64,000 bases of DNA, taken from CADEED01 sp963839685. Lineage in GTDB: Bacteria > Pseudomonadota > Gammaproteobacteria > Steroidobacterales > Steroidobacteraceae. The notes under the pieces are model-generated. The model was given only the letters and a program-made list of their open reading frames with translations. It did no database searches and was not told the DNA's origin. Positions 1 through 19,447 of the stretch are shown one piece after another. Numbering within the stretch: the stretch's first letter is position 1; each line of letters opens with the position of its first letter. The DNA lies in assembly GCA_963839685.1 (NCBI GenBank), contig CAWIVS010000005.1, positions 1-64,000 on the forward strand, given 5' to 3'. The position numbers and the translations under genes are program-made.

Positions 1-2135
1 TCTGGCTGACCGACGCACGAGCCTTCCACTGGTCGGTGATTTGCACCGAGAAGTCGATGCTCGGCAACCAATTGCTGTAGTCCGCGCTGTCACTGAGAGC
101 CGTCAGACCAGTGCCGAAGACCCGTTGGAAGTCATTATCAGACGTCCAAAGGAAGTGATCCACGACGTTCTGCTGGGCAGTCGCGTCGACCTTGGTCTGC
201 TCGTAGCGCAGGCCAACCACCGTCTGTGTCTCCAGCCCGCCGATCTCACCATCGAACTTCGCTTGCATGTAGGCCGAATAGATGTCTTCATCGATGGTGT
301 TGTTGTCGTAGGCAGCCGGAGAAAGGGCGGCGAGGCTGAAGGCCGGGTACAGCGGATTGGACTCCATCGCCCCTGCGAACGACCAGGGGTCGACTCTGAA
401 TGACTCCTGGCCGAGCGTCGTCAGGTAGTAGCCGGTGGTCGGATACTGAGCCGTATCGGGATAGCCGTCGAAGTTCAGGTCGTTGAAGCCCTGCAAGACA
501 TTGAGCTGCTCCACGAGGCCGGGATCAGGAATGTCGGACCCGGCAGCGGGGTCGAAGCCGACGCCCCAGCCGCCGAGGAAGTCCTGGGTCTCCGAGTGCA
601 GCGCATGCATCTTGGTGGACATCAGGCCGACGCCGAACTTGACGCTGACACCCTGCTCGTTGTCCCAGGCCGCCGACAGGTTGAACTGGTCGGTGTCGGT
701 TTCCTGCGTCGGAAAGGACCGTGCGGAACGTCTGGGTGGAGATATCGGGGACGTCCAGGATGTTGTTGCCATTGCCGTGCGCGTTCGCGACGTTATCGAG
801 CACGCCTATCGTTGCCGTCGCCGAGCCGCCGCCGTAATAGGCAGCTTGCCAGCCTGCGCCGGCAGCTGCGATGTTCATGCGAATGCTGTTGTTGCCTTCC
901 GGACCATCGCCTCCCGACTCGGAACTGGAGGTCGACGCATCGAAGTCCATCGACCAGGCGTCGCTGAACCTGTGATTCAGGTTCAAGCCAATAGTGGTGC
1001 TTTCGTCCTTGGTATTGTCATCATAGTTGGCGTAGAACAAGTCCTTGCCGCGACCACCTGGCAATGCAATGGGCTCGATCAGCTTGATCGGCGTGGCGAC
1101 GATGTCGCTGCCATCGAACTCGATGTAGCTGTACTGGCGCGAAAACCACATGCCGGGCACCACGCTGTCCTGGGCCAGCGAGTTCGAGGTGTACATCGCA
1201 TCAGCCGTGATCGTGGTGTTCTCGCTCGGGGCCCACTGGAAGGTCACCATGCCATTGATGCGTTCGCGCTCGATCTCGGCCTGGCTTATGCCGATGTTCG
1301 ACGGAAGCGCAATGAGCGCACCATCGGCCGGCGCATTGACCACTTGCGCGCCTGGCAGGAAGTTAGGCAGGTCCGCGGCGTAGTTCAGGAACTGGAACTG
1401 TTCCACGCTGATGCCACGGCTGCCGGTCTTGCGCTCCTGGTAAGAAGCGAAGGCCGAGACGCCAAAGGTCTCGCCGTCATTCGCCCAGCTGAAAAGGCCG
1501 CTCACTTCCGGGGTGATCTCGTCATCGCTGCCCTCATCCATGACGGCTTTCACACCGATCGTTGCCCGGTCGCCGCTTTCCAGCGGCCGGATGGTCTTGA
1601 TGTTGATGGTCGCGCCGATGCCGCCCGAGGGCGCGGCAGCATTGCCGGTCTTGTACACCTCGAGGCCGCTCACGCCTTCCGAGGCGAGATTGGCGAAGTC
1701 GAAGGAGCGCGTGGTGCCCTGCGCGCCGGTGTTGGTGGGGTTGCCCGTGATAGTGCCGACGTGCGCAGCTGGAAGCTGACGGCCGTTCAAGGTCACGAGG
1801 TTGAAGCCGGGGCCGAAGCCGCGCACCGTAATGGCGCTGCCTTCGCCGTTGACACGGTCGATGGATACACCGGTGATACGTTGCAGCGACTCGGCGAGGT
1901 TGGTGTCAGGGAACTTGCCGATGTCTTCGGCAGAAATGGCGTCGACCACGCCGGTCGCGTCGCGCTTGGTCTCCATCGACTGCTTCAAGCTGCCGCGGAT
2001 ACCGGTGACGACGACTTCTTCGAGTTCCTCGCCCGATTGATCCTGGGCGAATACAGGGTTGATCAGCACCGCACCACCAACAATGGTGAACAGTGCCTTC
2101 GAGGTTAAAGGCAGTGCCTTTGGGTTGAATTTCAT
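1..2135 (-). CDS. TonB-dependent receptor (Xanthomonas-Caulobacter type), 3' end outside window, one frameshift
   Basis: Outer-membrane active transporter; substrate not identifiable. The ATG at 2135 has GGGAGAC just upstream and opens a signal peptide ending near PVFAQ. A TonB-box/plug start (EEVVVTGIRGSL) follows, then DAISAEDIGKFPDTNLAESL and ITVRGFGPGFN, the plug signature of the large TonB receptor family common in Xanthomonadales and Caulobacter, which often takes up glycans. The reading frame breaks near 710: upstream it reads FRTVLS, and one extra base later the neighbouring frame continues sensibly (TQETDTDQFNLSAAWD) to the window edge, where SIDFSVQITDQWKARASVS is typical barrel sequence. 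Either a pseudogene or a one-base sequence error. The C-terminal barrel is off the window. Confidence 0.88.
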
Positions 2136-2674
2136 AATCAGATGTCTCCCACTCAAGTTCCAGTACATCTATCTAGTTGTGAATCGCGACTTGAACAGTC
2201 AGCTATCGAGCTTGAATTGATCTGGATCGCAGCTCACGAACGTCTCGACGACGCCCGATGAGCAGAAAAGACAAATATAGGGAGGGAGCCGCGGAATTCG
2301 CAGACCTGTTAGGCGCAGCAGAACAGCGCCGGAATGGCTGAATGCAGCAATGCGCAAATGCGCTCCCCTCGATAATGCGGCCGAGAATATTCAGCCTGTG
2401 GACAAAAGTCCACACTCTATTTCCGTGATGCTCCGAGACATGCGAGTGGACAACATCTCCTGTCTTCTTTGTAAATATCAATGAGTTGTTCGTAGATAGC
2501 GGACAACCGTCATGATCCGAGCGCTCTGCGAGGTAGCGCTAACAACATAAAAGCAACAGCTTTCCGGTGGTGCGCATTTGAATTCGCCGACGGAGAGCGC
2601 TTCGCGATCTGCATCAAACCGGGAGCCGTGAACCGGGCGTCGGAAGCCAGATTGACAGAGATGATCCCACGTAG
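2136..2674. other. intergenic stretch without recognisable gene
   Basis: About 540 bp upstream of the TonB receptor. The only sizeable open frame (2203-2481, minus) has no recognisable domain, biased composition and no good ribosome binding site, so it is not called. The base composition is less GC-rich than in neighbouring coding DNA. The receptor promoter should lie here, but no convincing -35/-10 pair was found. Confidence 0.5.
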
Positions 2675-2803
2675 TTAGACAACGTCGAACCCACAGCGGC
2701 GGACATCAGGGAGCTGCACGCCATGATCGGGCAGCTCGCGCGGGAGACTGACTTCTTGTCCGGCGCGCTCGGTCGGCTTCCCGGCTCGAGCGCAAAACGA
2801 TGA
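2675..2803 (+). mobile_element. remnant of IS3-family transposase OrfA (C-terminal end)
   Basis: Translation in this frame gives IRELHAMIGQLARETDFLSG followed by ALGRLPGSSAKR and a stop. This is the leucine-zipper end of IS3-family OrfA proteins, which typically read like ELHAKIGQLxxENDFLxGAL. A stop codon (2672-2674) lies immediately upstream and no OrfA helix-turn-helix is present, so only a fragment survives. An OrfB start would be expected at once downstream (ATGATCGGCCG at 2800) but decays within about 30 codons. The fragment sits next to the 3' end of the rRNA operon pair, a plausible hotspot for rearrangement. Confidence 0.6.
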
Positions 2804-2875
2804 TCGGCCGCGCGCATGGCAGTGAGTCGCTCGATGAGCTACAGACGGCGAGCCGCCGCACAGCTGGCAGAGAAT

Positions 2876-3000
2876 CGAGCTGAAACAGCAAGGCCATGCC
2901 GCGTACATCGGCTGCACGTGCCGCCTGAATGGCATCGATCCGCACGCGTTCGACATCAACGCCGTCAACCGGCGCCTGGCCACTATTCCGATGCGCTTGC
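2876..3000 (+). mobile_element. possible IS66-type transposase C-terminal fragment
   Basis: One frame reads YIGCTCRLNGIDPHAF then AVNRRLATIPMR. This resembles the IS66 C-terminal motif, in which a cysteine- or threonine-containing stretch precedes KLNGIDPxAYL and later VNRIDELLPW. The match is short and imperfect and no flanking transposase sequence survives, so the family assignment is tentative. It supports reading the 2675-3000 interval as transposon debris rather than a gene. Confidence 0.25.
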
Positions 3001-3015
3001 GCAAATTCGCCGCGC

Positions 3016-3051
3016 AAAGAAAAAGCCCCCGCCACTTTCGTGACGGGGGCT
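3016..3051 (-). terminator. rho-independent terminator of rRNA operon 1
   Basis: Read on the minus strand, a GC-rich stem AGCCCCCGTCAC / GTGGCGGGGGCT closes a short GAAA-like loop and is followed by TTTTTCTTT. It lies 12 bp beyond the 5S gene. Confidence 0.85.
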
Positions 3052-3062
3052 TCATGTTAGGA

Positions 3063-3178
3063 CCCTGGCAGTGACCTACTTTCGCATGGCAGCTGCCACA
3101 CTATCATCGGCGCGGAGCGTTTTCACTTCCGAGTTCGGAATGGGATCGGGTGGTTCCCGCTCGCTATAGCCGCCAGGG
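3063..3178 (-). rRNA. rrf: 5S ribosomal RNA (operon 1)
   Basis: About 116 nt. The RNA starts CCTGGCGGCTATAGCG and ends GTAGGTCACTGCCAGG; these termini pair to form the 5S closing helix. The diagnostic CCCGATCCCATTCCGAACTC is present in the minus-strand sense. It is the last gene of operon 1 and is identical to the 5S at 9010-9125 over the length compared by eye. Confidence 0.95.
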
Positions 3179-3349
3179 AATTCTGTTCAGCGTGCCGCGC
3201 GGTCTAACAACCCCGCCACACGCCCAATCCGAAAGTTTCTTTGCTTTGACGCCCAAGTCGCACGACTTGCATTGCGGACCCGGACCATGCCGCATTCACC
3301 ATGTGAATGCTCCAACGACATCACTTCAAACCAAACTGCTTGAAGTTAT

Positions 3350-6262
<2,913 letters not shown>

Positions 6263-6379
6263 ATAACCCCAAGGAGTTTGGAGATATGGAGCTGATTCAC
6301 ATTTGCGAACGCGACATTTCCAATCAATCAACAATGTTCATTCGCTTGAAAATTAGCGTCAAAACAAAAAAACTTCCGG

Positions 6380-6393
6380 ATTGTTAAAGAGCA
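6380..6393 (-). promoter_or_regulatory. boxA antitermination element in the 16S-23S spacer, operon 1
   Basis: Minus-strand TGCTCTTTAACAAT matches the rRNA boxA consensus recognised by NusB/NusE. It lies between tRNA-Ala and 23S, the usual second boxA position. Confidence 0.8.
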
Positions 6394-6451
6394 CACGCGT
6401 CGCCAGGACGCGCGCAAAACTCTTGATTGCAGGTTGTCAGGTGCTCGAAGC

Positions 6452-6527
6452 TGGTGGAGCCAGTCGGGATCGAACCGATGACCTCCTGCTTGCAAAGCAG
6501 GCGCTCTCCCAGCTGAGCTATGGCCCC
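6452..6527 (-). tRNA. alaT: tRNA-Ala(TGC), operon 1
   Basis: 76 nt including the encoded CCA. The acceptor stem GGGGCCA/TGGCTCC contains the G3:U70 pair that defines alanine tRNAs. The anticodon arm is CCTGC-TTTGCAA-GCAGG. The D loop AGCTGGGA has the normal G18 G19. The T stem ATCGG/CCGAC leaves an A49-C65 mismatch, not present in the operon 2 copy. Located in the 16S-23S spacer after tRNA-Ile. Confidence 0.97.
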
Positions 6528-6562
6528 GCGCCTCGTCGCCATCTTCGAAGACAATGGGACAT

Positions 6563-6639
<77 letters not shown>

Positions 6640-6765
6640 AATATTCTGCAGCCCACATGCACAAGCCCCTTAAACGAAGGCCTCGGGCCGCCGCCTAACA
6701 ACTTGATGCAGGTAATTTGTGTTGGGAACTCGCGCCAACTTATCCGTCGGAGGTTTTCTCTTGAA

Positions 6766-8306
<1,541 letters not shown>

Positions 8307-8471
8307 AGATTTTGAGCTTCAATCAAAAAGAGTGATCCAAAAGGCCCATTACTGGACTTTTTGGTCACTCGGTCATATGCTCCAAAGATGCATCGACGCG
8401 AGTCCCCACACAAATTACCTGCAAATTTTTAAAGAGCACTACGGCCGCTGAGGGCCGTAGAAGGGGGCGGA

Positions 8472-8499
8472 ATTATAGGCCGGAGCCTCATTCCGTCAA
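8472..8499 (-). promoter_or_regulatory. rRNA operon 1 promoter P2
   Basis: Minus strand TTGACG, 16-bp spacer, TATAAT, followed by the GC-rich discriminator TCCGCCCCC typical of stringently controlled stable-RNA promoters. Confidence 0.8.
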
Positions 8500-8565
8500 C
8501 TTTGCGTTTAGACACTTACCACCCGCCGCGAGAACCGCGGGGGCAATCGGTGCGTGAGGGCGCGC

Positions 8566-8593
8566 ATTATAGGGAGCGAATCCGCCCTGTCAA
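8566..8593 (-). promoter_or_regulatory. rRNA operon 1 promoter P1
   Basis: Minus strand consensus TTGACA, 16-bp spacer, consensus TATAAT, then GCGCGCCCT. It is the upstream member of a tandem pair, 94 bp from P2. Confidence 0.85.
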
Positions 8594-8708
8594 CGCACTG
8601 TCACAAGCATCGCTCAGAACCGGCTAAGGGCTTGATTATACAGCTGAAGTTGCTGGAATACGGCCGAGATCGAGCCTTCAGGGGCATGCTTACCGACTCC
8701 AGGGACGC

Positions 8709-8911
8709 GTTCAGCCCTGCTGCAGCGCAACGCAGCGGTATTTGTGCTTACCGACCTGAATGCAGGAACTTGCCGTGGGCAGCGCGTTGATCGCGGCCCG
8801 ACACTTCGTTAGAGTCTCGGCACTTTCGCCGATACGCACCGCACCCTGGTCGATCATGCGATTGCCGTCCGACGTGCTGGATACCAGGCCGGCATTCTTG
8901 AGTACGTTCAT
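8709..8911 (-). pseudogene. truncated, decayed 3' fragment of tyrS (duplicate)
   Basis: The translation NVLKNAGLVSSTSDGNRMID and IQVGKHKYRCVALQQG matches the last 65 or so residues (S4 domain) of the intact TyrS encoded at 14645-15865. The middle segment is frame-scrambled by small indels. It begins abruptly at about 8906 and sits between the terminator of rRNA operon 2 and the leader of operon 1. The intact gene lies at the equivalent place before operon 2. It marks the breakpoint of a duplication that copied the tyrS 3' end plus the whole rRNA operon. Not expected to be functional. Confidence 0.85.
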
Positions 8912-8964
8912 GCATCAACCTCTGATTACTGGCAGAGCAATTGGTTGGTTGTTGTACGCAGACA

Positions 8965-8998
8965 GAAAAGCCCCGTCGGAACTTTCGTGACGGGGGCT
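8965..8998 (-). terminator. terminator of rRNA operon 2
   Basis: Minus-strand AGCCCCCGTC ... GACGGGGCT followed by TTTTCTG, 12 bp past the 5S gene. The stem is weaker (one bulged C, looser loop) than the operon 1 terminator from which it differs by substitutions. Confidence 0.75.
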
Positions 8999-9009
8999 TC
9001 ATGTTAGGA

Positions 9010-9125
9010 CCCTGGCAGTGACCTACTTTCGCATGGCAGCTGCCACACTATCATCGGCGCGGAGCGTTTTCACTTCCGAGTTCGGAATGGGATCGGGTGG
9101 TTCCCGCTCGCTATAGCCGCCAGGG
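9010..9125 (-). rRNA. rrf: 5S ribosomal RNA (operon 2)
   Basis: Same sequence as the operon 1 5S by eye, with paired CCTGGC.../...GCCAGG ends. Last gene of operon 2. Confidence 0.95.
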
Positions 9126-9296
9126 AATTCTGTTCAGCGTGCCGCGCGGTCTAACAACCTCGCCACACGCCCAATCCGAAAGTTTCTTTGCTTTGACGCC
9201 CAAGTCGCACGACTTGCATTGCGGACCCGGACCATGCCGCATTCACCATGTGAATGCTCCAACGACATCACTTCAAACCAAACTGCTTGAAGTTAT

Positions 9297-12203
<2,907 letters not shown>

Positions 12204-12320
12204 ATAACTCCAAGGAGTTTGGAGATATGGAGCTGATTCACATTGTGCGAACGCGACATGTCCAATCAATCAACAATGTTCATCGCTTGAACATGGGCGT
12301 CAAAACAAAAAAACTTTCAG

Positions 12321-12334
12321 ATTGTTAAAGAGCA
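12321..12334 (-). promoter_or_regulatory. boxA antitermination element in the 16S-23S spacer, operon 2
   Basis: Minus-strand TGCTCTTTAACAAT, identical to the spacer boxA of operon 1. Confidence 0.8.
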
Positions 12335-12392
12335 CACGCGTCGCCAGGACGCGCGCAAAACTCTTGATTGCAGGTTGTCAGGTGCTCGAAGC

Positions 12393-12468
12393 TGGTGGAG
12401 CCAACCGGGATCGAACCGGTGACCTTCTGGTTGCAAACCAGACGCTCTCCCAGCTGAGCTATGGCCCC
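12393..12468 (-). tRNA. alaT: tRNA-Ala(TGC), operon 2, variant stems
   Basis: 76 nt with CCA and the alanine G3:U70 pair. The anticodon arm is TCTGG-TTTGCAA-CCAGA and the T stem ACCGG/CCGGT. Both stems differ from the operon 1 gene, but every changed base is matched on the opposite strand so pairing is complete. The anticodon TGC is unchanged. Confidence 0.97.
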
Positions 12469-12504
12469 GCGCCTCGTCGCCATCTTCGAAAGACAATGGG
12501 ACAT

Positions 12505-12581
<77 letters not shown>

Positions 12582-12704
12582 AATATCTGCAGCCCACATG
12601 CACAAGCCCCTTAAACGAAGGCCTCGGGCCGCCGCCTAACAACTTGATGCAGGTAACTTGTGTTGGGAACTCGCGCCAACTTATCCGTCGGAGGTTTTCT
12701 CTTG

Positions 12705-14242
<1,538 letters not shown>

Positions 14243-14405
14243 AGATATCGATCTTCAGTAAATGAGTATCCAAAGGGCCCATTGCTGGACTTTTTGGTAC
14301 TCGGTTAATGCCTCCAAAAGATGCATCGACGCGAGTCCCCACACAAATTACCTGCAAATTTTTAGACAGCACTACGGCCGCAGCGGGCCGTAGAAAGGGG
14401 GCGGA

Positions 14406-14433
14406 ATTATAGGCCGGAGCCTAATTCCGTCAA
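14406..14433 (-). promoter_or_regulatory. rRNA operon 2 promoter P2
   Basis: Minus strand TTGACG, 16 bp, TATAAT with discriminator TCCGCCCCC; same as operon 1 P2 apart from spacer changes. Confidence 0.8.
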
Positions 14434-14498
14434 CTTTGGTTCAGACACTTACCACCCACCGCGAGAACCGCGGGGGCATTCGGTGCGTGAGGGCGCGC

Positions 14499-14526
14499 AT
14501 TATAGGGGGCGAAACCGGCCTGTCAA
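14499..14526 (-). promoter_or_regulatory. rRNA operon 2 promoter P1
   Basis: Minus strand TTGACA, 16 bp, TATAAT, discriminator GCGCGCCCT. Confidence 0.85.
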
Positions 14527-14644
14527 CGCATTGTCACAAGTATCGCCAGGACCGGCCCAAGATCTTGATTTATAAAACTTAATTGTTGGAGATCCGGCCG
14601 TGATCGAGCCCTTCAGGGGCACCCTCGGCCCACCCGGGGCGCAT

Positions 14645-15865
<1,221 letters not shown>

Positions 15866-15984
15866 TTCCCGGTTTTCAATGGTGGCGATTTACTAGGAAT
15901 CCGCAGGGGTTTCCGTACGGCGGTCACATCCGGCGCTCGCATGGATTGACCCTTTGTCGATCCGTCGGTTACGTTGTATAGATC

Positions 15985-17280
15985 GTGTCGATCTTCATCA
16001 AGTCCGCAGTCCCGGGTCTGACGACCCGCAGTGCCTGGATCCTGCAAGTTGGCCTGTTACTCATCGTCGGCGCTTTGGCGAGCGTGCCGCGCGAGTCCGA
16101 GTTGCAGGTGCAGATTCCTGAAGCCCAGCCAGCGCCCGTCGCGAGTGCGCCAGTCGCACCCGCCCCTGTTCAGGCAAACCTGGCGTTTTCGACCATCGAA
16201 GTGGTGGTCAACCGCAACGACACGATGGACCAGCTGTTTCGCCGCTTCGAATTGAACCTCGCCGATCTCTCGACATTGCGCGGCCTGCCCGAGCTGCGCA
16301 GCCAGCTCGACCGTCTCAAGCCCGGCGAGATGCTGCGACTCACGCACCGCGATGGCGAACTGCTGGCACTCGAGCGCAAATTGTCGGACAGCGAAACACT
16401 GAAGGTCACGCGCGATGCGCAGGGTTTCAGCAGCGATGTGCTGGAGAACCCGCTGGAGATCCACACCCGGAACGCGAGCGCGAACATCGACAGTTCCCTG
16501 TTCCAGGCTGTGGCCGATGCCAACCTCGACGAGCGCGTCGCATTCGAACTCGCCGAGATCTTTCAGTACGACATCGACTTCGTGCTCGACATCCAGTCGG
16601 GCGACCGCTTCACAGTGGTCTACGAGGAAGTGTTCCAGGATGGCGAGCGACTTCGTACCGGGAACGTCCTGGCGGCCAAGTTCATCAACCAGGGCCGTGA
16701 ATACCGAGCCGTGCGCTACGTCGACGACAAGGGCCACGGTGAATATTTCACACCCGATGGCAGGAGCCTGCGCAAGGCGTTCATCCGCGCTCCCGTGCAG
16801 TTCTCGCGTGTCAGCTCCCGCTTCAATCCATCGCGCCGCCACCCGGTGCTCAACACCATCCGCGCACACCGTGGCGTCGATTACGCCGCGCCCGTCGGCA
16901 CGCCCGTCCGCGCAGCCGGTGAGGGTCGGGTCCGCTTCGTCGGGCGCCAGGGAGGCTACGGCAATGTCATCGAGCTCGAACACGGCTCGGGCGTAGTCAC
17001 CGTGTACGGCCACCTGTCACGCTTCGCGCCGCAGATGCGTCGCGGCCAGCGGGTCGCGCTGGGCAAAGTGATCGGTTATGTCGGCAAGACCGGGCTGGCT
17101 ACCGGTCCGCACCTGCATTACGAATACCGCATTCGCGGCGTGCACAAGAATCCTCAGACCGTGCCGCTGCCGGACGCCGCTCCCATCCCGGCGGATCAGC
17201 GGGACCGCTTCCTCACCGCCACGGCCGACCTGGTCAATGTCATAGACCTGCCGGCTGGGCCGATTCTGGTCGCTCGCTGA
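15985..17280 (+). CDS. M23-family metallopeptidase (murein endopeptidase, MepM-like)
   Basis: Probable periplasmic peptidoglycan hydrolase cutting peptide crosslinks. 431 aa. It starts at GTG 15985; no ATG precedes the membrane anchor. One hydrophobic segment near residues 19-36 is followed by a Pro/Ala-rich linker, an OapA/LysM-like region (VNRNDTMDQLFRRFEL), a central domain, and a C-terminal LytM/M23 domain with zinc ligands in HRGVDYAAP (about 294) and HLHYEYR (about 376). It is divergent from tyrS with 119 bp between. In Pseudomonas a homologous peptidase also sits beside tyrZ. Confidence 0.9.
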   Translation: MSIFIKSAVPGLTTRSAWILQVGLLLIVGALASVPRESELQVQIPEAQPAPVASAPVAPAPVQANLAFSTIEVVVNRNDTMDQLFRRFELNLADLSTLRGLPELRSQLDRLKPGEMLRLTHRDGELLALERKLSDSETLKVTRDAQGFSSDVLENPLEIHTRNASANIDSSLFQAVADANLDERVAFELAEIFQYDIDFVLDIQSGDRFTVVYEEVFQDGERLRTGNVLAAKFINQGREYRAVRYVDDKGHGEYFTPDGRSLRKAFIRAPVQFSRVSSRFNPSRRHPVLNTIRAHRGVDYAAPVGTPVRAAGEGRVRFVGRQGGYGNVIELEHGSGVVTVYGHLSRFAPQMRRGQRVALGKVIGYVGKTGLATGPHLHYEYRIRGVHKNPQTVPLPDAAPIPADQRDRFLTATADLVNVIDLPAGPILVAR

Positions 17281-17353
17281 ACCGCGGGGCGCATTCTTCA
17301 CAGTCACCCGCACGATGCTGTGATCTCATATGGACGACTGAGAACACACGATC

Positions 17354-19441
17354 ATGGACCTGCCCGATCTTCGTTCCGCAGAGAACTACATCAATCGCGA
17401 GCTTTCGCTGCTCGCATTCAATCAGCGGGTACTCGCACAGGCACTGGACGAAAGGGTGCCGCTGCTCGAGCGGCTGAAGTTCCTGTGCATCTCGTCGAAC
17501 AACCTCGACGAGTTCTTCGAAATCCGGGTCGCCGGCCTCAAGCAGCGCATCGAGCTCGGGTCGGATCAGCCCGGCCCCGATGGGCTCACCATCACCGAGC
17601 AGCTGCAGGCAATTCACGAGCGCACCAGCGGCCTGGTCAACGCGCAGTACGCCTGCCTCAATGATGTGTTGCTGCCCGCGCTGCTGAAGCAGGGAATCGA
17701 GCTGCTGGCGCGCGCGTCGTGGGATGCACAGACTTCCCAGTGGCTGGAACAGTACTTCGAGCGCGAGGTCGAACCGGTGTTGTCGCCCCTGGCGCTCGAC
17801 CCCGCGCGCCCCTTTCCGCGCATCCAGAACAAGAGCCTCAATTTCATCGTGCGCGTCGCGGGCAAGGATGCATTCGGGCGTGACACCGGACTCGCGATCG
17901 TGCAGGCGCCGCGTTCGCTGCCCCGCGTCGTCGAACTACCCGAAGCCAACGGCCAGAAGCGTTTCGTCCTCCTGACCGGAATCGTCCAGCAGTTCGTACC
18001 CAAACTGTTCTCGGGCATGGACGTGCTCGGTTGCTACCAGTTCCGGGTCACCCGCAACAGTGACCTGTTCGTCGACGACGAAGAAGTCGACGACCTGCGG
18101 CGCGCCCTCGAAGGCGAGCTCGCACATCGCCGCTATGGCGCGGCGGTTCGCCTCGAGGTGTCGCGCGATTGTCCGCCGGATCTCGATTCATTTCTGATGC
18201 GGCAGTTCACGCTCAACGAGGTCGATTTCTACGAAGTCTCGGGACCCGTGAATCTCAATCGCCTCGAAGCGATTTACGACCTGGTGCAGCGGCCGGATCT
18301 CAAGTACCCGATCTTCACGCCGGGTCTGCCGCGGCGCGTGGCGGGGTCGACCGACTTGCTGGCCGTGATCCGCCAGAAAGACGTGCTGCTGCATCACCCG
18401 TTCCACAGTTTCGGGCCGGTGCTCGATTTCCTGCGCGGCGCGGCCAGCGACCCGCGCGTGCTGGCCATCAAGCAGACTCTCTACCGTACCGGCAACGAGT
18501 CCCCGATCGTCGACGCGCTGTTCGCGGCGGCGCAGTCGGGCAAGGACGTCACGGTGATCGTCGAACTGCGCGCGCGCTTCGACGAAGAAGCGAACATCGA
18601 GCTCTCGACCCGGCTGCAGGAAGCCGGCGCCCACGTCATGTATGGCGTCGTCGGTTTCAAGACACACGCGAAGATGTCCATGGTCGTGCGCCGCGAGACG
18701 GACGGACTGCGACGCTACTGTCATCTCGGCACCGGCAACTACCATCCGCGCACGGCGCGGGGTTACACCGATTACAGCCTGTTCACCTGTGACCCGGAGA
18801 TTGGCCAGGACGTGCACGAGCTGTTCCTGCAGCTCACCAGCCTCACACAGACTCCGAGGCTGACGAAGCTGCTGCAGTCGCCGTTCGGGCTGCACGAACA
18901 GGTCATCCTGAAAATCGAGCGTGAAGCCGGGCTCGCCTCGTCCGGTCGCCCGGGCCGCATCTTCGCGAAGATGAATTCCCTGGTGGATCCACACGTGATC
19001 GAAGCCCTGTATCGCGCGTCACGCGCCGGCGTGCAGATCGATCTGATCATCCGCGGTCTGTGCGCGCTGCGGCCGGGAATTCCCGGGGTCTCGGAAAACA
19101 TTCGCGTGCGGTCGATCGTGGGCCGCTTCCTGGAACACTCGCGCGTCTTCTATTTTGGCAACGATGGCGCCGACGAACTGTTCCTGGCGAGCGCCGACTG
19201 GATGGAGCGCAATTTCTTCCGGCGAGTGGAAGTCGCCTTCCCGGTGCGCGAGCAGACTCATCGCGACCGCATCCTGCGCGACCTCAACTTCTACCTCTCC
19301 GACAACACGCAGGCATGGGCGCTGGGCCGTGATGGTCTCTACACGCGCTGCGCACGCGGCAAAGATGACGAAGTTCGCGACGCGCAGGGCGCGCTGCTGG
19401 CGCGTTACGCGGCCGGCAGTGCCCCGGTCACCGTCGCCTAG
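17354..19441 (+). CDS. ppk: polyphosphate kinase 1
   Basis: Makes inorganic polyphosphate reversibly from ATP. 695 aa, normal family length. N-terminal domain NRELSLLAFNQRVLAQA, then two phospholipase-D-like halves. The autophosphorylated histidine lies in FKTHAKM near residue 438 and the second catalytic histidine in FLEHSRVFYF near 594. The LGTGNYH and DYSLFT motifs are present. It ends 6 bp from the convergent ppx, so the synthesis and breakdown genes share a 3' boundary. Confidence 0.97.
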   Translation: MDLPDLRSAENYINRELSLLAFNQRVLAQALDERVPLLERLKFLCISSNNLDEFFEIRVAGLKQRIELGSDQPGPDGLTITEQLQAIHERTSGLVNAQYACLNDVLLPALLKQGIELLARASWDAQTSQWLEQYFEREVEPVLSPLALDPARPFPRIQNKSLNFIVRVAGKDAFGRDTGLAIVQAPRSLPRVVELPEANGQKRFVLLTGIVQQFVPKLFSGMDVLGCYQFRVTRNSDLFVDDEEVDDLRRALEGELAHRRYGAAVRLEVSRDCPPDLDSFLMRQFTLNEVDFYEVSGPVNLNRLEAIYDLVQRPDLKYPIFTPGLPRRVAGSTDLLAVIRQKDVLLHHPFHSFGPVLDFLRGAASDPRVLAIKQTLYRTGNESPIVDALFAAAQSGKDVTVIVELRARFDEEANIELSTRLQEAGAHVMYGVVGFKTHAKMSMVVRRETDGLRRYCHLGTGNYHPRTARGYTDYSLFTCDPEIGQDVHELFLQLTSLTQTPRLTKLLQSPFGLHEQVILKIEREAGLASSGRPGRIFAKMNSLVDPHVIEALYRASRAGVQIDLIIRGLCALRPGIPGVSENIRVRSIVGRFLEHSRVFYFGNDGADELFLASADWMERNFFRRVEVAFPVREQTHRDRILRDLNFYLSDNTQAWALGRDGLYTRCARGKDDEVRDAQGALLARYAAGSAPVTVA

Positions 19442-19447
19442 ACGACA

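Larger units (their letters stand above)
8307..8708 (-). promoter_or_regulatory. rRNA operon 1 leader region
   Basis: About 400 bp between 16S and the tyrS remnant. It holds two tandem sigma70-type promoters, the leader boxA (8425-8438, TGCTCTTTAAAAAT on the minus strand) and the 5' half of the 16S RNase III stem: GCAGGTAATTTGTG pairs with CACAAATTACCTGC in the spacer at 6711-6735. No gene is visible. Confidence 0.75.
14243..14644 (-). promoter_or_regulatory. rRNA operon 2 leader region
   Basis: About 400 bp between tyrS and 16S. Organised as in operon 1: two promoters, a boxA position at 14359-14371 and the RNase III stem strand. The boxA position here reads TGCTGTCTAAAAAT, two substitutions from the operon 1 leader boxA. 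No gene seen. Confidence 0.7.

Noticed and set aside
483..2108. Long plus-strand open frame of 541 codons
   Set aside because: Antisense to the TonB receptor; no signal, domain or ribosome site, and the composition is typical of a shadow of a GC-rich gene.
2203..2481. 92-codon minus-strand frame upstream of the TonB receptor
   Set aside because: No recognisable domain, no good ribosome site and no neighbour logic; treated as non-coding.
15985..17280. Cell-division activator EnvC/NlpD as identity of the M23 protein
   Set aside because: Intact zinc ligands, an OapA/LysM-like N-terminus and the tyrS context fit an active MepM-type endopeptidase better.
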